This document shows positions 8,970 through 18,052 of a stretch of 64,000 nt of DNA, piece by piece. Source of the DNA: Caenispirillum salinarum_A (GTDB taxonomy: Bacteria > Pseudomonadota > Alphaproteobacteria > Rhodospirillales > Rhodospirillaceae); the NCBI RefSeq assembly GCF_044803115.1, contig NZ_CP085224.1, positions 2,604,001 through 2,668,000 on the forward strand. Reading direction: 5' to 3'. The position numbers were made by a program, and so were the translations under genes. The first letter of the stretch is position 1; every line of letters begins with the position of its first letter. Under the pieces are notes generated by a model. The model was not told the origin of the DNA. It worked only from the letters and a program-made list of their open reading frames with translations, and searched no databases.

Positions 8970-9826
8970 CACGCCTGCCCCTTGAAAATACCTTGGGGAC
9001 GCCAGATCAGCATGGCGACCATGATCGCGAAGGCCACGGCCGGCTTGTAGACCGGCGGCATGACCATGGTGGACAGCTCCATGGCGATGCCGATCACCAT
9101 GCCCCCGGCAATGGCGCCATAGGGCTTGCCGATGCCGCCCAGAATGGTCGCGGCAAACACCGGCAGCAGGATGTTCCAGCCCATCACCGGGTGAAGCTGG
9201 GCGTCCATGCCCAGGAACACGCCGGCGGCGGTCGCCAGGCAGCCGGCAAGGATCCAGGTCCACATTACCACGCGCTCGGCCGGAATGCCGCAGGCCGCCG
9301 CCAGGTCCACGTTGTCGGACATGGCGCGCATGGCCTTGCCCATCTTGGTGTGCGACAGGAACAGGTGAACCACCAGCACCAGCACGACGGCGCCGCCGAC
9401 GATAAGCAGGTGGTCGGGCTTCACCACGATGTCGCCCCAGCGGTAGGGCATCTGGATGCCCTTGGTGAACACCTGGTTGTTGGGGCCGAAGATCAGCTGG
9501 ATCAGGCTGCGCAGGCCCAGGGCCATGCCGAAGCTGGAGATCAGCAGGATGACGGGCGCGGTGCGCCGCAGCTTGCGGTAGATGGTCTGGTCGATGACCA
9601 CGGCGATGACGGCGGTGATGGCCATGGCGATGGGCAGGGCCACCAGCACGGGCAGCCCAAGGCTGACGACGGCCAGTGCCGAGAAGGCGCCCAGCGTCAT
9701 GATGTCGCCGTGGGCGAAGTGGGCGAAGCGCAGGATGCCGAAGATCAGCGACACGCCGATGGCGCCCAGCGTCAGGATGCTGCCTAGCACCACGCCGTAG
9801 ACGAGCAGTTGCAGAAAGTCGATCAC
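8969..9826 (-). CDS. livH: Branched-chain amino acid ABC transporter permease LivH
   Basis: The 285-residue permease carries the LivH patterns GSILTLGAIGVSLIFGILRFAHFAHGD at the N-terminus and FLGMDAQLHPVMGWNILLPVFAATILGG near the C-terminus, with about eight helices. I chose the GTG at 9826, preceded by GGGGGA and 14 bp from the livF stop; the longer open frame upstream overlaps livF. It forms the transmembrane pore with LivM. Confidence 0.9.
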   Translation of the reverse strand: MIDFLQLLVYGVVLGSILTLGAIGVSLIFGILRFAHFAHGDIMTLGAFSALAVVSLGLPVLVALPIAMAITAVIAVVIDQTIYRKLRRTAPVILLISSFGMALGLRSLIQLIFGPNNQVFTKGIQMPYRWGDIVVKPDHLLIVGGAVVLVLVVHLFLSHTKMGKAMRAMSDNVDLAAACGIPAERVVMWTWILAGCLATAAGVFLGMDAQLHPVMGWNILLPVFAATILGGIGKPYGAIAGGMVIGIAMELSTMVMPPVYKPAVAFAIMVAMLIWRPQGIFKGQA

Positions 9827-9840
9827 GATGAATTCCCCCG

Positions 9841-10541
<701 letters not shown>

Positions 10542-10545
<4 letters not shown>

Positions 10546-11318
10546 GCTTCCACCCCGCCGCTCATGCCGCCGCCCAGGTATGCCTCGCGCACCTGCTTGT
10601 CGGCCTTCACCTCGTCCATGGTGCCCTGGGTCAGCACGGTGCCCTGGGCCATGACGACCACGGGATCGCACAGCCTGGCGATGAGGTCCATGTCGTGCTC
10701 GATGATGCAGAAGGTATAGCCGCGCTCCGTGTTCAGGCGCTGCACGGCGTCGGTGATCTTCTTCAGCAGCGTCCGGTTCACGCCCGCGCCCGGCTCGTCC
10801 AGCAGGACCACCTTGGCGTCGGTCATCATGGTGCGGCCCAGTTCAACGAGCTTCTTCTGGCCGCCCGAGAGATTGCCCGCCACCTCGTCGGCGACGTGGG
10901 TGATCTCCAGGAAGTCCAGCACCTCGTCGACCTTCTCGGCGATGCGCTTGTCTTCTGCCGACACGCGGCTCCGGCGGAACCAGGCGGAGAAGAGGCTTTC
11001 GCCCGACTGTCCGGCGGGCACCAGCATCAGGTTCTCGCGCACCGTCATGCGCGAGAACTCCTGCGGAATCTGGAAGGTGCGAACGAGTCCCTTGTGGAAG
11101 CGTTCGTGCGGTGCCAGGTGGGTGATGTCCTCGCCATCCAGGACGATGCGCCCCTCGGTCGGCGCTACGAAACCGGCGACGATGCTGAACAGCGTCGTCT
11201 TGCCCGCCCCGTTCGGGCCGATCAGGCCGGTCACGGACCCCTTCTCGATGTCGAAGGAACATGCGTGAACCGCCTGAATGCCGCCGAAGGACTTTGAGAC
11301 GTTCTCGATCCGTATCAA
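10542..11318 (-). CDS. livG: Branched-chain amino acid ABC transporter ATPase LivG
   Basis: The 258-residue ATPase has Walker A GPNGAGKTT (34-42), the LivG-type LVRTFQIPQEFSRMTVRENLM, signature NLSGGQKK and Walker B VVLLDEPGAGVN. It is the first gene of the four-gene minus-strand operon and is divergent from uvrA across 188 bp. The usual livK/livJ gene does not precede it, so the binding protein is encoded elsewhere or shared. Confidence 0.93.
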
Positions 11319-11425
11319 AGTTTAACAGCTCCCTGTACGTCTTTCGGCCCTCTGGGGCCATTCGGGCGGTCATAGCGGAAGACACTCGCCATGACAATGC
11401 CGAATGCCCGACTGTTGCCAGGGGC

Positions 11426-11437
11426 GAACGAATGTTC
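11426..11437. promoter_or_regulatory. Candidate LexA (SOS) operator upstream of uvrA
   Basis: GAAC-GAAT-GTTC is a perfect palindrome around a 4-nt centre, flanked as CGAAC/GTTCC. This is the form of the Gram-positive LexA box, not the GTTC-N7-GTTC box usual in alphaproteobacteria. It lies 6 bp upstream of the putative uvrA -35 element. uvrA is a classic SOS gene, which supports the reading, but LexA use of this form here is unproven. Confidence 0.4.
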
Positions 11438-11443
11438 CAACCC

Positions 11444-11472
11444 TTGGCAGGAGGCCACGTTCGGGCCATATA
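11444..11472 (+). promoter_or_regulatory. Putative uvrA promoter
   Basis: TTGGCA (11444-11449) is separated by 17 bp from CATATA (11467-11472), with ATATAG in an overlapping register. It would start transcription about 27 bp before the uvrA ATG. Confidence 0.45.
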
Positions 11473-11506
11473 GGGGGGCCTTCAGGACAAACGGTGAATC
11501 GAACCC

Positions 11507-14356
11507 ATGCACGAGATCGTCGTACGCGGCGCGCGCGAGCACAACCTTCAGAATGTCGACGTCACCCTGCCCCGCGACAAGCTGATTGTGATTACGGGGC
11601 TTTCTGGCTCGGGAAAGTCGTCTTTGGCGTTCGACACCATCTATGCGGAAGGTCAGCGGAGGTACGTCGAAAGCCTGTCGGCCTACGCGCGCCAGTTCCT
11701 GGAACTGATGCAGAAGCCCGACGTGGAAAGCATCGAGGGCCTGTCGCCGGCGATCTCCATCGAGCAGAAGACAACCTCCAAGAATCCGCGCTCCACGGTG
11801 GGCACGGTCACCGAAATCTACGACTACATGCGCCTGCTGTGGGCCCGCATCGGCGTGCCCCACAGCCCGGCCACGGGCCTGCCCATCGAAAGCCAGACAG
11901 TCAGCCAGATGGTCGACCGCATCATGGAGATGGGCGAAGGCACCCGCCTTTACCTGCTGGCACCCATCGTGCGCGGCCGCAAGGGCGAGTACCGCAAGGA
12001 GATGCGCGAGCTTCAGGCCAAGGGCTTCCAGCGCCTGAAGGTCGACGGCGAGATGTACGAGATCGACGAGGTCCCGGCCCTCAACAAAAAGCTGAAGCAC
12101 GACATCGAGGTCGTGGTCGACCGCGTGGTGGTGAAGGAGGGCATCGAGAGCCGCCTTGCCGACTCGCTGGAAACGGCCCTGGAGTTGACTGAAGGCCTGG
12201 CGTTTGCCGAGGACGCAAAGTCGGGCGAGCGCACGACGTTCTCCGCCAAATTCGCCTGCCCGGTCAGCGGCTTCACCATCGATGAAATCGAGCCGCGGCT
12301 GTTCTCCTTCAACAATCCCTTCGGCGCCTGCCCCACCTGCGACGGCCTGGGCCTGAAAATGTACTTCGACCCCATGCTGGTGGTCCCGGACGAGCGCAGG
12401 ACGTTGCGCCAGGGCGCCGTCGCGCCGTGGGCCATGACCGGACAGGTTTCCCCGTACTACCAGCAGGCCCTGCAAAGCGTCGCCGAGCATTTCGAGTGCG
12501 ACATGGAGACGCCGTGGAAGGACCTGCCCGAAAAGGTGCGCGAGGTCATCCTGCACGGATCGGGCGGCGAGCCCATCCGCATGCAGTACCGCGACGGCAC
12601 GCGCTCGTTCACCACCGAACGCCCGTTCGAGGGCGTCATCCCCAACATCGGCCGGCGTTACCGCGAGACCGAGTCCCAGAACATGCGGGACGAACTGGAC
12701 AAGTACCGCGCCTCCGCCCCCTGCGAAGCTTGCAACGGCAAGCGCCTGAAGCCCGAGGCCCTGGCGGTTAAGATCGCCGGCGAGGACATCTCCGGCATCA
12801 CCGACCTGTCCATCGGTGGTGCGCGCCACTGGTTCGAGACGCTTTCGCCGCACCTCAAGCCCCAGGACCAGGAAATCGCCAGCCGCATCCTGCGCGAGAT
12901 CAACGAGCGGCTGACCTTCCTCAACAACGTCGGCCTGGAATACCTCACGCTATCCCGCACCTCCGGCACCCTGTCGGGCGGCGAGAGCCAGCGTATCCGG
13001 CTTGCCTCGCAGATCGGTTCGGGTCTGACCGGCGTGCTGTACGTGCTGGACGAGCCCTCCATCGGCCTGCACCAGCGTGACAACGATCGCCTGCTGGCCA
13101 CCCTCAAGCGCCTGCGCGACATCGGCAACACGGTGATCGTGGTGGAGCACGACGAGGACGCCATCCGCTCCGCCGACCATTTGGTGGACATGGGGCCGGG
13201 AGCGGGTCTGCACGGGGGGACCATCGTCTCCCAGGGCACGCCGGACCATGTGATGAACGACGACGCCTCGCTGACCGGGCAGTACCTGACGGGCAAGAAG
13301 TTCGTGCCGGTTCCGGCGCAGCGCCGCACGGGCAACGGCAAAAGCCTGTCGGTCATCGGCGCCAAGGCCAACAACCTTCAGGACGTCACCGCCGACTTCC
13401 CGCTGGGCACCTTCACCTGCGTGACCGGTGTGTCGGGCGGTGGCAAGTCGTCGCTGGTGATCGAGACGCTGTACAAGGGCCTTGCCCGCACCCTGCACGG
13501 CGCGCGCGAGCATCCTGCGCCGCACGACCGCATCGACGGCATCGTGCACATCGACAAGATCGTCGACATCGACCAGAGCCCCATCGGCCGCACGCCGCGG
13601 TCAAACCCCGCGACCTATTGCGGCGCCTTCACGCCCATCCGTGACTGGTTCGCCGGGCTGCCGGAGGCCAAGGCGCGCGGCTACAAGCCGGGCCGCTTCA
13701 GCTTCAACGTCAAGGGCGGGCGCTGCGAGGCGTGCCAGGGCGACGGCCTCATCAAAATCGAGATGCATTTCCTGCCCGACGTCTACGTCACCTGCGACGT
13801 CTGCAAGGGCAAGCGCTACAACCGCGAGACCCTGGAGGTCACCTATCGTGGCAAATCCATCGCCGATGTCCTTGATATGACTGTGGAAGAGGCGGCGGAG
13901 TTCTTCAAGGCCGTCCCCGCCATCCGCGACAAGATGGAACTGCTCAAGCAGGTGGGCCTGGGCTACATCCACCTGGGCCAGCAGGCCACGACCCTGTCGG
14001 GCGGCGAGGCTCAGCGCGTGAAGCTGGCGAAGGAGCTGTCCCGCCGCGCCACGGGCCGCACGCTCTACATCCTGGACGAGCCCACCACCGGCCTCCACTT
14101 CGAGGACGTCCGAAAGCTGCTGGAGGTGCTGCATCACCTGGTGGACCAGGGCAACACGGTGGTGGTGATCGAACACAACCTGGAGGTCATCAAGACCGCC
14201 GACTGGATCATCGACATCGGCCCCGAGGGCGGCTCGGGCGGCGGCCGCATCGTGGCGGCGGGCACGCCGGAAGAGGTCGCCAAGGCCCCGGAAAGCCACA
14301 CCGGGCATTACCTGGAGCCCTACCTGACCAACGTGGCGACCCGGCTGCGGGCGTGA
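11507..14356 (+). CDS. uvrA: Excinuclease ABC subunit A
   Basis: The 949-residue protein is full length. It has Walker A GLSGSGKSS (31-39) and GVSGGGKSS (641-649), ABC signatures TLSGGESQRIRLASQIGSGL and TLSGGEAQRVKLAKELSRR, and a complete C-terminal zinc module (Cys740, Cys743, then CDVC). In the first zinc module the second Cys is replaced by Ser254 (Cys251, Ser254, Cys275, Cys278). UvrA dimers find bulky DNA lesions and load UvrB in nucleotide excision repair. The gene stands alone and ends facing a convergent protease gene, with a repeat element between them. Confidence 0.97.
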   Translation: MHEIVVRGAREHNLQNVDVTLPRDKLIVITGLSGSGKSSLAFDTIYAEGQRRYVESLSAYARQFLELMQKPDVESIEGLSPAISIEQKTTSKNPRSTVGTVTEIYDYMRLLWARIGVPHSPATGLPIESQTVSQMVDRIMEMGEGTRLYLLAPIVRGRKGEYRKEMRELQAKGFQRLKVDGEMYEIDEVPALNKKLKHDIEVVVDRVVVKEGIESRLADSLETALELTEGLAFAEDAKSGERTTFSAKFACPVSGFTIDEIEPRLFSFNNPFGACPTCDGLGLKMYFDPMLVVPDERRTLRQGAVAPWAMTGQVSPYYQQALQSVAEHFECDMETPWKDLPEKVREVILHGSGGEPIRMQYRDGTRSFTTERPFEGVIPNIGRRYRETESQNMRDELDKYRASAPCEACNGKRLKPEALAVKIAGEDISGITDLSIGGARHWFETLSPHLKPQDQEIASRILREINERLTFLNNVGLEYLTLSRTSGTLSGGESQRIRLASQIGSGLTGVLYVLDEPSIGLHQRDNDRLLATLKRLRDIGNTVIVVEHDEDAIRSADHLVDMGPGAGLHGGTIVSQGTPDHVMNDDASLTGQYLTGKKFVPVPAQRRTGNGKSLSVIGAKANNLQDVTADFPLGTFTCVTGVSGGGKSSLVIETLYKGLARTLHGAREHPAPHDRIDGIVHIDKIVDIDQSPIGRTPRSNPATYCGAFTPIRDWFAGLPEAKARGYKPGRFSFNVKGGRCEACQGDGLIKIEMHFLPDVYVTCDVCKGKRYNRETLEVTYRGKSIADVLDMTVEEAAEFFKAVPAIRDKMELLKQVGLGYIHLGQQATTLSGGEAQRVKLAKELSRRATGRTLYILDEPTTGLHFEDVRKLLEVLHHLVDQGNTVVVIEHNLEVIKTADWIIDIGPEGGSGGGRIVAAGTPEEVAKAPESHTGHYLEPYLTNVATRLRA

Positions 14357-14379
14357 TGTTGGAAGTTGATAACGGATGT

Positions 14380-14467
14380 GGATTCCTGCTTTCGCGGCAA
14401 TGACGGCGATTTAAGTATCGGTTCTGTCTACAAAAATATCCCGCCCCCCCAGCGAAAGCCGGGATCC
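14380..14467. repeat. REP-like inverted repeat between uvrA and the M48 protease gene
   Basis: The left arm GGATTCCTGCTTTCGC (14380-14395) and the right arm GCGAAAGCCGGGATCC (14452-14467) are inverted copies matching at 13 of 16 positions, 56 nt apart. Each arm resembles the widespread GGATNCC-GCTTTCGC palindromic repeat found between genes in many proteobacterial chromosomes. It sits between convergent genes and may also act in transcript ending. Confidence 0.55.
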
Positions 14468-14480
14468 ATCTCCAGTCTCC

Positions 14481-15242
14481 TCACGCCCCCCGAATGATCT
14501 CCTCCAGCCGCTCGGCACGGTCGGCCGGTGCCGGGTGGGTCGACAGGAAGGCAGGCTGGCCGCCGCCCTGCCCCGCCATGCGGCGCCAAAGCTGCACGGC
14601 GGCGCGCGGATCGTAGCCCGCATCCGTCATCAGCCGCAGGCCAAGGCGGTCGGCCTCCAGTTCGTGCTCGCGCGTGTACGGCAGGGTCAGGCCGACCTCC
14701 ACGCCCAGGCCGAGCACGGCGGCGATTTCCCGCCCATAGGCGACGTCGCCGATGTCCAGGAAGAACTCCACCGCCTCCAGCCCGAAATCCTTGGCGACGG
14801 CCGCGTTCATGCGCTCCTGCGCGTGTTCCGCCAAATGGTGGCCGATTTCGTGCCCCACCACGGCGGCGAGTTGCGCCTCTGTCCGGGCGAAGCGCATCAT
14901 GCCCTCGAACACGCCGATCTTGTTGCCCGGAAGCGCGAAGGCGTTGACGGCGTCGCCCTCGAACACCTGCAACTCCCACGCCTGCGGGTCTTCGCCCATG
15001 GCGCGCAGCATGCGGCTACCGATGGTGTCCAGCACCTGATGAAAGCGTGCCTGGTCGGACAGCGGCGTCTGCTCCTTCAGTTGGCGCCAGCTCACCAGCC
15101 CCATTTCGCGCACTGTTTCGTCGCTGACCAGGTCGATCGGCCAGTCGCCGTCGTCACAGCCAGTCAGCGGCAGCGCAGCCAGAGCCGCACCGCCCAGCGT
15201 TAGCACGCGGCGCCGGGACAGCAAGCCACAGCCACAGGTCAT
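14481..15242 (-). CDS. M48 family zinc metalloprotease, exported lipoprotein-like
   Basis: The 253-residue protein begins with SRRRVLTLGGAALAALPLTGC, which is both a twin-arginine-like leader and a lipobox with Cys29. The protease core holds HEIGH (131-135, two zinc ligands and the catalytic Glu) and the downstream EHELEAD motif with the third ligand. It lacks the TPR domains of BepA and resembles the short LoiP/YcaL type that degrades misfolded outer-membrane proteins. I chose the ATG at 15242, with GAGAGG 7 bp upstream; an ATG at 15257 lacks a good ribosome site. It is divergent from the MFS gene. Confidence 0.82.
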   Translation of the reverse strand: MTCGCGLLSRRRVLTLGGAALAALPLTGCDDGDWPIDLVSDETVREMGLVSWRQLKEQTPLSDQARFHQVLDTIGSRMLRAMGEDPQAWELQVFEGDAVNAFALPGNKIGVFEGMMRFARTEAQLAAVVGHEIGHHLAEHAQERMNAAVAKDFGLEAVEFFLDIGDVAYGREIAAVLGLGVEVGLTLPYTREHELEADRLGLRLMTDAGYDPRAAVQLWRRMAGQGGGQPAFLSTHPAPADRAERLEEIIRGA

Positions 15243-15417
15243 CCTCTTACCTCTCATGGGGTTATGCCACCGTGTAAGGTGATGGCGCGGAGCCCTTGTG
15301 GCAAGCGCGCCGACGCCCAATAATCTTCCGCGTTCGCAACGATATCCATGGTTTACACGGCTGCCGGGCGATGCTTCGCTCTTGCTTGAAAAGACCGCCG
15401 GCGCCAGGAAGCCCTAC

Positions 15418-16821
15418 ATGAGCGATTCCGTTTCCGCCCCGCTCTCCTCCTCCACCGACGCCACGGCGGCCAGTGGGGGCGCGTCGCTTTTTCAGGCGGT
15501 CATGCTGTGCTGGGCCCTGCTGTTCGGCATGGGCCTGGTGATGCTGGGCACGGGCCTGCAGAGCACCCTGCTCGGCGTGCGCTCCATCCTGGAAGGTTTC
15601 CCGCCGGGCATCACCGGCATCATTCAGTCGGGATACTTCGCGGGCTTTGCCGTGGGATCGCTGTTCGCGCCCGGGCTGGTGGCGCGGGTCGGGCATGTGC
15701 GGGTGTTCGCCGCGCTGGCGTCCGTGGCGTCGATCGCCGTTCTGCTGCACACGCTCTACGTCGACCCCATCGTCTGGACGGCCATGCGCATCCTGACCGG
15801 CTTCTCCTTCGCCGGCCTAGTGGTGGTGGCGGAAAGCTGGCTCAACTACCAGAGCCAGAACGAGACGCGCGGCCAGATGCTGTCCATCTACATGGTGGTC
15901 TGCATGGCCGGCATGGGGGCGGGGCCGCTGCTGCTGAACATCGCCGACCCCGGCGGCTTCGTGTTGTTCGTGGTGGTGTCGGTGCTGGTGTCCGCCGCCC
16001 TGGTGCCCATCCTGCTGACGGTCGGCGGCGCCCCGCCTTTCGAAGCGCCGGAAAAGATGCGCCTGCGCGAGTTGTACAAGCTGGCGCCGCTGGGCATGAC
16101 GGGCATGGTGGCCGCCGGCATGTCCAATGGCGCCCTGGTCGGCGTCGCCGCCGTCTATGCGCAGGAGGCGGGCCTGTCGCGCTCGCTGGTGTCGATCTTC
16201 GTGTCGGTGGCGTTGATCGGCGTCGTGATCGTCCAGTGGCCGGTCGGACGCCTGTCGGACCGCTACGACCGCCGCAAGGTGATGACCGCCGTCACCCTGC
16301 TGGCGGCCTGCGTCGCCGCCGTCGCGCTGGTCCTGGAGCCCGGCACCGTCCCCGCCCTGATCGCCGCCGCCGGTCTGGGCGGGCTGTCCTTCTCCATGTA
16401 TTCGCTGGCCGTGGCGCAGACCAACGACCGGGTCCCCTTCAAGAAGATGGTCGGCGCCTCGTCGACGCTGGTGCTCATGTCGGGGCTGGGCTCCACCGTC
16501 GGCACCCTGGCGGCCGGTTTCTCGGTGGAGGCGCTGGGGCCGGACGGATTCTTCCTTTATTTTGTCGTGGTTCATGTGGCGCTCGGCCTCTATGCGTCCT
16601 GGCGCGTCGCCCAGCGCGACGCCGTGCCGGCCGAGGACCAGGCGCCTGCGGTCTACCTGGGCGGCTCCTACGCCACCAGCGCCGTCGCCACCGTGGCCGC
16701 CGTGGAGGTGGCCGAGGAAGCCTTTGAGGAACAGCAGGCCGAAGCAGCCGCCGCGGAGGCCCAAGAGGCCGAAGAGGCCGAGCACGGCCAGGACACGGAG
16801 CGCGACGCCTCATCCTCCTGA
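15418..16821 (+). CDS. Major facilitator superfamily transporter (YcaD-like)
   Basis: The 467-residue product has twelve predicted helices. GRLSDRYDRRKVM near residue 280 is the conserved MFS loop motif in the second half. ESWLNYQSQNETRGQMLSIYM near 140 matches the YcaD-like subgroup. The N-terminus (25 residues) and the Glu/Ala-rich tail (last 45 residues) are cytoplasmic and low complexity. I chose ATG 15418, with AGGA 8 bp before it. The substrate cannot be told from the sequence. A terminator follows directly. Confidence 0.85.
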   Translation: MSDSVSAPLSSSTDATAASGGASLFQAVMLCWALLFGMGLVMLGTGLQSTLLGVRSILEGFPPGITGIIQSGYFAGFAVGSLFAPGLVARVGHVRVFAALASVASIAVLLHTLYVDPIVWTAMRILTGFSFAGLVVVAESWLNYQSQNETRGQMLSIYMVVCMAGMGAGPLLLNIADPGGFVLFVVVSVLVSAALVPILLTVGGAPPFEAPEKMRLRELYKLAPLGMTGMVAAGMSNGALVGVAAVYAQEAGLSRSLVSIFVSVALIGVVIVQWPVGRLSDRYDRRKVMTAVTLLAACVAAVALVLEPGTVPALIAAAGLGGLSFSMYSLAVAQTNDRVPFKKMVGASSTLVLMSGLGSTVGTLAAGFSVEALGPDGFFLYFVVVHVALGLYASWRVAQRDAVPAEDQAPAVYLGGSYATSAVATVAAVEVAEEAFEEQQAEAAAAEAQEAEEAEHGQDTERDASSS

Positions 16822-16830
16822 ACACGCGAA

Positions 16831-16872
16831 GGCCCGGCCGGAAGCACATCCGGCCGGGCCTTCTCTATCTTT
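16831..16872 (+). terminator. Rho-independent terminator after the MFS gene
   Basis: A perfect 11-bp stem, GGCCCGGCCGG with CCGGCCGGGCC, has an 8-nt loop and is followed by a T-rich run (TTCTCTATCTTT). Confidence 0.85.
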
Positions 16873-16937
16873 GTCCGCAGCGCGCGGCGGTCCGGGAGAC
16901 TGGGGGACTGTCGATCAGGACCGCGCCGACTTGCGGG

Positions 16938-17354
16938 TCAGGAAGCTTCCTGCGCCTTCTTCTCGCGGGTGCGTTCCGGATTGGTGACGATGTCATAGCG
17001 GTGCGTGGCGCTGTCGATGGTCTGGCTGGTCAGGCCGCGCCAGAAGTCCAGGGCCTGCTGCTTCTGGAATGGGCCGTAGACCTCGAACTCGCGGCCCGGC
17101 GCCATCTCGGTGAAGCTGGTGTCCTTGTACTCGCCGCCGACGACATAGAACTGCTGGTCGGGCAGCTCGTCCTCGTTCTTCACGACGTAGCGGACCATGG
17201 CGTTGTCCACGGTCTGGCCGGTGATGGAACGCCAGAAGTTGTGGGCCTCCAGTTCGGTGAAGGGACCGTGCTTTTCCAGCTCCGTGCCCGGCGCCGGCTT
17301 GGTGAAGCTGGTGTCGGCGTATTCGCCGCCGATGACGTAGTAGGATTTCTTCAT
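16938..17354 (-). CDS. Tandem DUF4170 protein
   Basis: The 138-residue product is an internal duplication. Repeat 1 (about residues 4-67) opens YYVIGGEYADTSF and continues with GPFTELEAHNFWRSITGQTV. Repeat 2 (about 70-130) opens FYVVGGEYKDTSF and continues with GPFQKQQALDFWRGLTSQTI. DUF4170 proteins are small alphaproteobacterial proteins of unknown function, usually one unit of about 70-80 residues as I recall. There is no signal peptide, so it is probably cytoplasmic. The tail is Lys/Glu rich. The ATG at 17354 was chosen because the DUF4170 unit begins there; the open frame upstream is not conserved-looking. Confidence 0.75.
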   Translation of the reverse strand: MKKSYYVIGGEYADTSFTKPAPGTELEKHGPFTELEAHNFWRSITGQTVDNAMVRYVVKNEDELPDQQFYVVGGEYKDTSFTEMAPGREFEVYGPFQKQQALDFWRGLTSQTIDSATHRYDIVTNPERTREKKAQEAS

Positions 17355-17470
17355 GACGCCCCGGTCTCCTCGATGACTGGCGATGAAACGACGGGGCCCT
17401 GTATAAGCCCTTCGGCCTTTTGTTGAAACCATGAACTTGGCCACCGCCGCCGGCCGCCGCGGGCGGCGGA

Positions 17471-17926
17471 TCAGCCGCGCTGGACAGGCAGGCCCTGGCG
17501 GTTCCACTTCATCATGCCGCCCGCCACCACCTGCACGTTGCGCAGGCCCGCGCCCTTCAGCGTCCGCGCCGCCGAGGCCGCCCGGTTTGACGATTTGCAT
17601 GCCAGGTAGACGGGCGTGTCGGCATAGGCCTTGAGGTCCTCGCTCAGGGTCTTGGCGCGGCTGGTCAGTTGCGAGATGGGCAGGTTCAGCGCGCCGGGCA
17701 CGTGGCCGAGCGCATCATTGAACTCGTGCGGCTCGCGCACGTCGATGACCAGCGCGTCCTCGCCCGAGTCCAGCCGCTTCTTGACCTCGCGCGGCGGCAC
17801 GAACGGCGCGCCCGCGATCAGCCGCGGGATGACCTTCACCAGCAGCAGGGCGGCAAAGCCCGCCGCGATGGCGGCCATGATGTCGCTGCCGAAGAATTGG
17901 CTGATGCCGTCGAGAAACTGGTCCAT
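17471..17926 (-). CDS. Membrane-anchored rhodanese-domain protein
   Basis: The 151-residue protein has one N-terminal helix (about 17-37), then a rhodanese domain: ALVIDVREPHEF near 58, HVPGALNLPISQL near 75, and the active-site Cys in VYLACKSSNRA near 110. It is a sulfurtransferase or a sulfane-sulfur handling protein with the domain on one face of the inner membrane. GGAG lies just before the ATG. It lies upstream of the DUF4170 gene (116 bp gap) and is divergent from trmFO. Confidence 0.85.
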   Translation of the reverse strand: MDQFLDGISQFFGSDIMAAIAAGFAALLLVKVIPRLIAGAPFVPPREVKKRLDSGEDALVIDVREPHEFNDALGHVPGALNLPISQLTSRAKTLSEDLKAYADTPVYLACKSSNRAASAARTLKGAGLRNVQVVAGGMMKWNRQGLPVQRG

Positions 17927-18052
17927 TGGAGGCTCCGAAGCGGTGGGCGGCCGCCCGGTTGGGGTGGGCCGCGAAAGGCGCACATAGAATGGGGCCGCGC
18001 GCGCGCAAGTCAACGCTGGACAGCGCCCCGCGCACCGACTACATGAGGCGCC

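Noticed and set aside
15270..15360. Inverted repeat CCGTGTAA / TTACACGG in the spacer before the MFS gene
   Set aside because: The arms are 8 bp with a 75-nt gap, which can occur by chance. No further sign of a regulatory site.
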